NCBI RefSeq assembly: GCF_019669965.1
Contig: NZ_AP019781.1
Coordinates: 620,001-684,000 of the forward strand
Reading direction: 5' to 3'
Source of the DNA: Methanoculleus chikugoensis
GTDB taxonomy: Archaea; Halobacteriota; Methanomicrobia; Methanomicrobiales; Methanoculleaceae
DNA: 64,000 nucleotides
A program made the position numbers and the translations under genes. Under the pieces are notes generated by a model. The model did no database searches and was not told the origin of the DNA. It saw only the letters and a list, made by a program, of their open reading frames with translations. Below are positions 59,189 to 64,000 of the stretch, piece after piece (within the stretch, counting starts at the first letter, position 1; each line of letters opens with the position of its first letter).

Positions 59189-59908
59189 ATGGCACATAGA
59201 ATCATAGCACAGAGCCGTGGAAAAGGCGGCCCAACCTACCGTGCACCGTCGCACCGGTATAAGGCGGCACTGCGGCACGCAGGAAAGAACGACGTCCTGG
59301 TCTCCGGGAGCGTCATCGACATCGAGCACGACCCGGCCCGCCACGCACCGATCGCTCTCGCCAGACTCGAGAGCGGCGAGAAGATCTACGTCCTCGCCAC
59401 CGAGGGTCTCGGTGTCGGGGATGCGGTCTCCTGGGGCACGGGGGGCGCGGTGAAGAACGGCAACACCCTGCCGCTCCGGGAGATCCCGGTCGGCGCATAC
59501 GTCTGCAACATCGAATCCAGGCCCAACGACGGCGGCAAGTTCGTCCGTTCGAGCGGTGTCCAGGCTCTCGTCATCGGCAAGGCCGATGACGGCAGGGTCG
59601 GTGTTCGGATGCCGAGCGGCAAGAACAAGTGGTTCAACGGTGCCTGCATGGCAACCGTCGGTATCGTTGCCGGCGGCGGACGGGGCGAAAAACCGTTCGC
59701 CAAGGCAGGAAAGAAGCACTTCCACGTCAGGTCCTCTTCCGAGAAGTGGCCTCGCGTCAAGGGTGTCTGCATGAACGTCATCGACCACCCGTTCGGTGGC
59801 GGTGGGCACCAGCACTGCGGGCGGCCGAAGACCGTCGCCCGTGGCACGTCCCCCGGGAGGAAGGTCGGGCATGTTGCCGCCCGGAGAACCGGCAAGTGGA
59901 AGAAGTGA
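59189..59908 (+). CDS. rpl2: Ribosomal protein uL2
   Basis: A protein of 239 residues, essential for subunit association and peptidyl transfer. Conserved parts: MAHRIIAQSRGKGGPTYRAP, VGNxxPL-like (VKNGNTLPLREIPVGAYVCN), and the C-terminal GVCMNVIDHPFGGGGHQHCG with the functionally important His. The end KVGHVAARRTGK is typical. I chose the ATG at 59189, with AAGGTGAG before it, over a GTG six bases upstream. The gene is 11 bases from rpl23. Confidence 0.96.
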   Translation: MAHRIIAQSRGKGGPTYRAPSHRYKAALRHAGKNDVLVSGSVIDIEHDPARHAPIALARLESGEKIYVLATEGLGVGDAVSWGTGGAVKNGNTLPLREIPVGAYVCNIESRPNDGGKFVRSSGVQALVIGKADDGRVGVRMPSGKNKWFNGACMATVGIVAGGGRGEKPFAKAGKKHFHVRSSSEKWPRVKGVCMNVIDHPFGGGGHQHCGRPKTVARGTSPGRKVGHVAARRTGKWKK

Positions 59909-59918
59909 GGGGTGAAGC

Positions 59919-60332
59919 ATGGCAAAGAAGACACAGAAGAGAATGCCGCGGCGCCGCGAGGAGTTCACCTATCGGGGTTACTCCGTTGCGGACCTGCAGC
60001 AGATGGCTCTCTCCGAGCTGCTGCCGCTCATGCCGGCCAGGGCACGCAGGAAGTTCGACCGGGGTCTCTCCCGGGAGCACGAGAAACTCCTCGCCGATCT
60101 CCGGTCGGGGGATGAGCAGATTCGCACTCACCTGCGTGACATGATCATCATGCCCGAGATGGTGGGGAGAACCATCGAGATCCACAACGGGAAGGAGTTC
60201 CAGAAGGTGGAGATCCAGCCCGAGGCGGTCTTCCACTACCTCGGTGAGTTTGCACTGACCCGCAGGAAGGTCTCTCACGGCAGCGCCGGTATCGGTGCGA
60301 CCCGGTCGAGTAAGTACGTACCGCTGAAGTGA
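59919..60332 (+). CDS. rps19: Ribosomal protein uS19
   Basis: A protein of 137 residues in the small-subunit head. The archaeal form has the N-terminal extension [40 protein letters not shown] and [21 protein letters not shown] are conserved, as is the end [32 protein letters not shown] precedes the ATG. The stop shares its last base with a possible ATG start of the next gene. Confidence 0.96.
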   Translation: MAKKTQKRMPRRREEFTYRGYSVADLQQMALSELLPLMPARARRKFDRGLSREHEKLLADLRSGDEQIRTHLRDMIIMPEMVGRTIEIHNGKEFQKVEIQPEAVFHYLGEFALTRRKVSHGSAGIGATRSSKYVPLK

Positions 60333-60337
60333 TGGAC

Positions 60338-60799
60338 ATGGCAAGAACAGGTTATTCAGCAACAATTGAGGGCGAGAACGTCGCTCGCGCAAAAGCGAAC
60401 GAACTTCCCGTCTCTCCCAAGCACTCGATCGAGATTGCCAGGTTCATCCGGAACATGACCACCTCTGACGCAAAGGCATACCTTGCCGACGTGGTGGCGC
60501 TGAAGAAGGCCATCCCCTTCAAGCGGTTCAACCGGAACGTCGCCCACAAGCGGGGGCTCTCGAAGTGGCCCGCCGGCCGGTATCCGGTCAAGGCTGCAGA
60601 AGCCTACATCAGGCTGCTTGAGTCCGTCGAGAAGAACGCCGAGTACATCGGCCTCGACACCGAGAAACTCCGGATCGACCACGTCGCCGCCAACACCGGC
60701 CGTGGCCTCCGGGCATTCTTCCCGCGTGCGATGGGTCGCGCTACTCCGAAGCGCAGGGAGACCGTGAACATCGAGATCGTCGTGACCGAGGTGGCGTAA
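60338..60799 (+). CDS. rpl22: Ribosomal protein uL22
   Basis: A protein of 153 residues whose beta hairpin lines the exit tunnel. It begins [60 protein letters not shown] and [20 protein letters not shown] follow and match archaeal L22. An ATG six bases earlier (60332) is an alternative start and would overlap the rps19 stop. The TAA stop overlaps the rps3 ATG by one base. Confidence 0.95.
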   Translation: MARTGYSATIEGENVARAKANELPVSPKHSIEIARFIRNMTTSDAKAYLADVVALKKAIPFKRFNRNVAHKRGLSKWPAGRYPVKAAEAYIRLLESVEKNAEYIGLDTEKLRIDHVAANTGRGLRAFFPRAMGRATPKRRETVNIEIVVTEVA

Positions 60800-61503
60800 T
60801 GGCAATCGAGAAGAAGTTTATCACTGACGGCGTGCGCAACGTCCGCGTCGAGCAGTTCCTCACGAAGGAACTCAAGCGGGCAGGATACGGCGGCATGGAT
60901 ATCACCCGGACGCCGCTCGGCACCCAGGTGACGATCTTTGCGGAGAAGCCCGGTATCGTGATCGGCAAGGGCGGCAAGCAGGTTCGCCAGCTGACGCAGG
61001 ATCTCGCCACAGCGTACGATATCGAGTCTCCGCAGGTGGAGGTCCAGCAGGTCCAGAACCCCAACTTCAACGCCCAGATCATGGCGGAGAGGCTTGCGAA
61101 CGCTCTCGAGCGCGGCTGGTACTTCCGGAAGGCCGGACAGAGCACGATCCGCCGGATCATGGAGTCCGGTGCGCTCGGTTGCGAGGTCATCGTCGCCGGG
61201 AAACTGACCGGTGCGCGGTCGCGGACCCAGAAGTTCACCGAGGGCTACATCAAGCACTGCGGTGAACCCAGCGAGACGATCGTCGAGAAGGGCTACGCGG
61301 TTGCGATCAAGAAACTCGGAACCATCGGGGTTCAGGTCAAGATCGTCCCGCCGGATGCACGGCTGCCCGACACCTTCGACGTCCTCGAACCCGAGCCGAA
61401 GCAGGCTCCGGCGGAACCCATCGAGCCCGAAGAGGTCGGTGAAGAGGTCTTCGAGGAAGAGTTCGAGGAGATCTCCGGAGAGGAGTTCGAGGAGGAGAGA
61501 TAA
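60799..61503 (+). CDS. rps3: Ribosomal protein uS3
   Basis: A protein of 234 residues near the mRNA entry channel. The N-terminal KH domain has the IVIGKGGKQVRQLTQDLAT loop; the C-terminal S3 domain includes ALGCEVIVAGKLTGARSRTQ and GYAVAIKKLGTIGVQVKIVP. The last 40 residues are a strongly acidic tail (EPEEVGEEVFEEEFEEISGE), longer than in bacterial S3 but seen in some archaea. The ATG overlaps the rpl22 stop by one base. Confidence 0.95.
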   Translation: MAIEKKFITDGVRNVRVEQFLTKELKRAGYGGMDITRTPLGTQVTIFAEKPGIVIGKGGKQVRQLTQDLATAYDIESPQVEVQQVQNPNFNAQIMAERLANALERGWYFRKAGQSTIRRIMESGALGCEVIVAGKLTGARSRTQKFTEGYIKHCGEPSETIVEKGYAVAIKKLGTIGVQVKIVPPDARLPDTFDVLEPEPKQAPAEPIEPEEVGEEVFEEEFEEISGEEFEEER

Positions 61504-61707
61504 ATGGCAATCTTTCGGGCGCGTGAAGTGAAACAACTCTCCGACACCGAGCTCCTCGAGCAGGAGCAGAAACTCTCCCTCGAACTGATCCAGGAGCGGG
61601 GGAAAGTCAGCGCCGGCGGTGCCACCGAGAACCCCGGAAGGATCCGCGAGGTCAGGAGGACGATTGCGCGCATCCGAACCGAGCAGAACGCGCGGAGGAA
61701 CGCATGA
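61504..61707 (+). CDS. rpl29: Ribosomal protein uL29
   Basis: A protein of 67 residues, two antiparallel helices close to the exit tunnel. It starts MAIFRAREVKQLSDTELLEQ and has RIREVRRTIARIRTEQNARR at the C-terminus, as in archaeal L29. The ATG directly follows the rps3 stop. The stop overlaps the next gene (rnp1) by four bases. Confidence 0.95.
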   Translation: MAIFRAREVKQLSDTELLEQEQKLSLELIQERGKVSAGGATENPGRIREVRRTIARIRTEQNARRNA

Positions 61708-61976
61708 TCTCTCCCCAGAACGTCCTTCGCCACGAGTTGATCGGGCTGGACGTTCTGGTGGTCCGTGCGAGCAACCCGGGTCATGCCGGGGTATCGGGTC
61801 GCGTCACTGATGAGACCCGAAATACCCTGGTCATCCTGACCGGGCGGGGAGAAAAGCAGATACCAAAACGGTTCAGCGTGTTCCGCTTCCGGCTTCCCGA
61901 CGGCACGACCGTCGACGTCGACGGGTCGAGCCTCGAAGCACAGCCGGAACGGCGGATCGGCATGCGCATCAGATAA
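61704..61976 (+). CDS. rnp1: RNase P protein component 1 (Rpp29/Pop4 homologue)
   Basis: A protein subunit of archaeal RNase P, which matures the 5' ends of tRNA; 90 residues. The core NVLRHELIGLDVLVVRASNP, SGRVTDETRNTLVILT and KRFSVFRFRLPDGTTVDVDG is an Sm-like barrel typical of Rpp29. Its place inside the ribosomal cluster, between rpl29 and rps17, is usual for Euryarchaeota. The eIF1/SUI1-like gene found here in some relatives is absent. It overlaps rpl29 by four bases. Confidence 0.94.
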   Translation: MISPQNVLRHELIGLDVLVVRASNPGHAGVSGRVTDETRNTLVILTGRGEKQIPKRFSVFRFRLPDGTTVDVDGSSLEAQPERRIGMRIR

Positions 61977-61989
61977 ACGAGGATGAATA

Positions 61990-62316
61990 ATGGCACGAAA
62001 CATTGGGTTGGACGTTCCCATTCCGGAAAAGGAATGTGAGGACGCAAATTGTCCGTTTCACGGCACTTTGCCGGTACGCGGCCAGGTGATTACCGGCAAA
62101 GTCGTGAGCGACCGTATGAACGGTACCGTCGTGGTGGAGCGTGAGTTCCTCCACTACGTCAAGAAATACAAGCGGTACGAGAAACGCAGATCCCGGTACC
62201 ATGCCCACAGCACGCCCTGCATCAACGCCGGCGTGGGCGATGTGGTCCGGATCGCGGAGTGCCGTCCGCTCTCGAAGACCAAGAACTTCGTTGTGGTCGA
62301 GGTGATGAAGGAATGA
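61990..62316 (+). CDS. rps17: Ribosomal protein uS17
   Basis: A protein of 108 residues that binds 16S rRNA early in assembly. Segments [40 protein letters not shown] and [20 protein letters not shown] show the archaeal S17/S11e form with its N-terminal extension; the two Cys in ECEDANC are common in this type. The ATG follows a GAGGATGAATA ribosome-binding site. The stop overlaps rpl14 by four bases. Confidence 0.95.
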   Translation: MARNIGLDVPIPEKECEDANCPFHGTLPVRGQVITGKVVSDRMNGTVVVEREFLHYVKKYKRYEKRRSRYHAHSTPCINAGVGDVVRIAECRPLSKTKNFVVVEVMKE

Positions 62317-62711
62317 AGGCGATGCAGGCAAAGATTCCGCGCGCCCTCGCCACCGGCTCCAGGATGGTCTGCTCCGACAACACCGGCGCACGGCTCGTGG
62401 AGGTCGTCTCGGTCGACCGTTACCACGGCGTCCGCCGTCGGCAGCCCTGCCTGGGCATCGGCGACGTCGCGACCGTGAGCGTCAAGAAAGGCACCCCCGA
62501 CATGCGGCGGAAACTCGAGAAGGCAGTGGTCATCCGGCAGAAGAAGGAGATCCGCCGCCCGAACGGTGTCCGTCTCTCGTTCGAGGACAACGCCATGGTG
62601 CTCATCAACGATCGCGGCGAGCCGAAGGGAACCGAGATCAAGGGGGCTGTCCCCCGTGAGATCGCGGAGCGTTTCCCGAAGATCGCCTCCATGGCGACGA
62701 CAATCGTGTAA
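62313..62711 (+). CDS. rpl14: Ribosomal protein uL14
   Basis: A protein of 132 residues at the subunit interface. [40 protein letters not shown] and [20 protein letters not shown] are typical, and the C-terminus [17 protein letters not shown] ends as in other L14 proteins. I chose the ATG at 62313, overlapping the rps17 stop, with GAGGTGATG upstream; the ATG three codons later is also possible. Confidence 0.95.
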   Translation: MKAMQAKIPRALATGSRMVCSDNTGARLVEVVSVDRYHGVRRRQPCLGIGDVATVSVKKGTPDMRRKLEKAVVIRQKKEIRRPNGVRLSFEDNAMVLINDRGEPKGTEIKGAVPREIAERFPKIASMATTIV

Positions 62712-62723
62712 GGTGTGGTAAGA

Positions 62724-63089
62724 ATGGTACGCATAGTTAGCAAACAGCCGAGAAAACAGCGCAAGGCGCGTTACAACGCACCGAACCACACCCGGGGCCG
62801 TTTCCTCTCCGCATCGCTCTCCCCTGAGCTCCGCGGGAAGTACAACAACCGGAGAACCCGTGTGGTCAAGGGCGACACCGTGAAAGTGCTCCGTGGAGAC
62901 TTTGCCGGCGACGAAGGCGTCGTCGATGCGGTGGACATGAAGACGTGCCGGCTGGTCGTGCACGGCGTGATGGTGACGAAGGCGGACGGAACCGAGGTTC
63001 CCCGGCCGGTCGATCCCTCGAACGTGCAGATCACGAAGCTCAACCTGAAGGACAAACTACGTGAGGAGAGGCTTGGAGGCGGAGCATAA
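62724..63089 (+). CDS. rpl24: Ribosomal protein uL24
   Basis: A protein of 121 residues that initiates large-subunit assembly. The N-terminus VRIVSKQPRKQRKARYNAPN is the archaeal/eukaryotic L26-like form. The KOW motif appears as VVKGDTVKVLRGDFAGDEGV. I preferred the ATG at 62724, with GGTGTGGTAAGA before it, over a GTG nine bases upstream. The stop shares a base with the rps4e ATG. Confidence 0.94.
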   Translation: MVRIVSKQPRKQRKARYNAPNHTRGRFLSASLSPELRGKYNNRRTRVVKGDTVKVLRGDFAGDEGVVDAVDMKTCRLVVHGVMVTKADGTEVPRPVDPSNVQITKLNLKDKLREERLGGGA

Positions 63090-63817
63090 TGTCCAAATAT
63101 CTCAAGCGGCTGGTAGCGCCGGAATCCTGGCATATCCCGAAGAAAGTACAGAAATTCGTCATGAAGACCGCTCCCGGCCCCCACAACGCCGACGCTCTGC
63201 CGATCGGTGTCTGGCTCCGCGAGCACATCGGTCTCGCACAGAATGCGAGCGAGGTCAGAAAGATCCTGCACCAGCGGGACATCATCGTCAACGGACGGGC
63301 CTGCAAAGACCCGCAGATGGGCCTCGGTGTCTTCGACATCGTCTCGATCCCGAAGCTCGGGAAGCACTACCGCATCCAGTTCGATATGCGGGGCAACCTG
63401 AGCGCCGTTGAGATCTCGGCGGAGTCCGCAAAGACCCGGCTCTGCAAGATCCGGAACAAGACCACGGTCAAGGGCGGCAAGGTCCAGTTGAACCTTGCGT
63501 TCGGTGCGAACATCCTCGCCGACAACACCTACCGGGCAAAGGATTCCGTCGTCGTGACCCTCGGGACGGACGGCGAAGACCGGTTCAGGATCGTCGACCA
63601 CTTCCCCTTCGCGGAAGGCAACATGGCCACGATCGTCGGCGGGAAACACTCCGGCAAGGTCGCGAGGATCGTCGAGATCGTCGAGACGGCAAGCTCCGTC
63701 CCGAACCGCGTCATTCTCTCGGACGACTCGGCCGGCGAGCGGTTCGAGACCATCGAGGAGTACGTCTTCATGGTCGGCCGCTCCGCGATAGCACCCGAAC
63801 TGGAGGCCCTGGCATGA
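63089..63817 (+). CDS. rps4e: Ribosomal protein eS4
   Basis: An archaeal/eukaryotic small-subunit protein of 242 residues, absent from bacteria. An N-terminal basic segment ([20 protein letters not shown]) is followed by an S4-like RNA-binding domain ([20 protein letters not shown]) and a C-terminal KOW region ([20 protein letters not shown]). The ATG overlaps the rpl24 stop by one base, and the stop overlaps rpl5 by four bases. The length and domain order are normal. Confidence 0.95.
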   Translation: MSKYLKRLVAPESWHIPKKVQKFVMKTAPGPHNADALPIGVWLREHIGLAQNASEVRKILHQRDIIVNGRACKDPQMGLGVFDIVSIPKLGKHYRIQFDMRGNLSAVEISAESAKTRLCKIRNKTTVKGGKVQLNLAFGANILADNTYRAKDSVVVTLGTDGEDRFRIVDHFPFAEGNMATIVGGKHSGKVARIVEIVETASSVPNRVILSDDSAGERFETIEEYVFMVGRSAIAPELEALA

Positions 63818-64000
63818 CCGCGATGAAGGATATCTACATCGACAAGGTCGTCGTGCACATGGGCGTCGGGGAGAGCGGCGAGCGGCTGGTCAAGGCGGAG
63901 GATCTCGTGAAACAGATCACCGGCCAGAAACCCGTCCGCACCATCGCGAAGCGGACCCAGCCGGCGTTCGGTATCCGGAAGGGCGCACCCATCGGGTGCA
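63814..64000 (+). CDS. rpl5: Ribosomal protein uL5 (3' end outside window)
   Basis: Binds 5S rRNA and contacts the P-site tRNA. Only the first 62 codons are visible: [40 protein letters not shown] and [16 protein letters not shown]. These are the N-terminal signature of archaeal L5. The ATG overlaps the rps4e stop. The gene is cut by the window edge, not truncated. Confidence 0.93.
   Translation, partial: MTAMKDIYIDKVVVHMGVGESGERLVKAEDLVKQITGQKPVRTIAKRTQPAFGIRKGAPIGC

Overview
The window looks like the chromosome of a GC-rich methanogenic archaeon of the order Methanomicrobiales, most like Methanoculleus. Evidence: mtd and mer (two F420-dependent enzymes of the C1 pathway), a DUF3821 S-layer protein with a PGF-CTERM tail, an archaeal thymidylate synthase, NrpR and Tfx regulators, Nop5 and fibrillarin, archaeal TATA boxes at about -26, T-run terminators and the archaeal S10-type ribosomal gene order. 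The genus is an inference; no 16S gene is present.

Layout. 1-2.2 kb: end of a cobalamin operon (cbiC, cbiD, cbiE). 2.2-5.2 kb: accessory patch with an IS5 orfA, two DNA methyltransferases without a visible nuclease, and dispersed palindromic repeats. 5.4-15.1 kb: PAS histidine kinase, Cache-domain protein, membrane proteins, a CDF metal transporter and pyruvate kinase. 15.2-19.6 kb: cobalt/nickel ECF transporter cbiMNQO divergent from cobyrinate diamide synthase, with a palindromic operator candidate between them. 19.7-25.5 kb: ligandless cupredoxin lipoprotein, aldo-keto reductase, MFS transporter, CPBP protease, RelE-type toxin-antitoxin pair, double CDGSH protein and tRNA-Ser. 25.6-30.8 kb: Cbf5, HemD, a TctA-like permease, Nop5-fibrillarin and DUF1614. 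30.9-33.3 kb: HicAB pair, TIM-barrel protein, tRNA-Gln and ThyA.

33.3-48.6 kb is mostly cell surface: the S-layer gene with a long leader, an acylphosphatase fused to a glutamine-rich coiled coil, a scrambled MNT/HEPN plus HicAB toxin-antitoxin scar, AMP phosphorylase, a PEGA-like membrane protein, and two giant von Willebrand A / Ig-like secreted proteins with a fragment of a third between them. 48.7-55.9 kb: tRNA-Arg, dCTP deaminase, NrpR, an aberrant FtsZ-like protein with a long repetitive tail, mer, a GalT-like protein and mtd. 56-64 kb: Tfx, an 800-base gene-free region with a cluster of strong hairpins, then rpl3-rpl4-rpl23-rpl2-rps19-rpl22-rps3-rpl29-rnp1-rps17-rpl14-rpl24-rps4e-rpl5 (cut by the window edge).

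How the parts fit. Cobalt uptake and corrin-ring synthesis supply methyl-transfer cofactors for methanogenesis, in which Mtd and Mer carry out consecutive reductions of the C1 unit. Cbf5 and the Nop5-fibrillarin pair are RNA-guided modification proteins and fit the ribosomal cluster. The most unusual items are the hairpin cluster upstream of rpl3, the FtsZ-like protein with an altered T4 loop, the acylphosphatase-coiled-coil fusion, the nested toxin-antitoxin scar and the ligandless cupredoxin. All functional statements are read from sequence without database searches.
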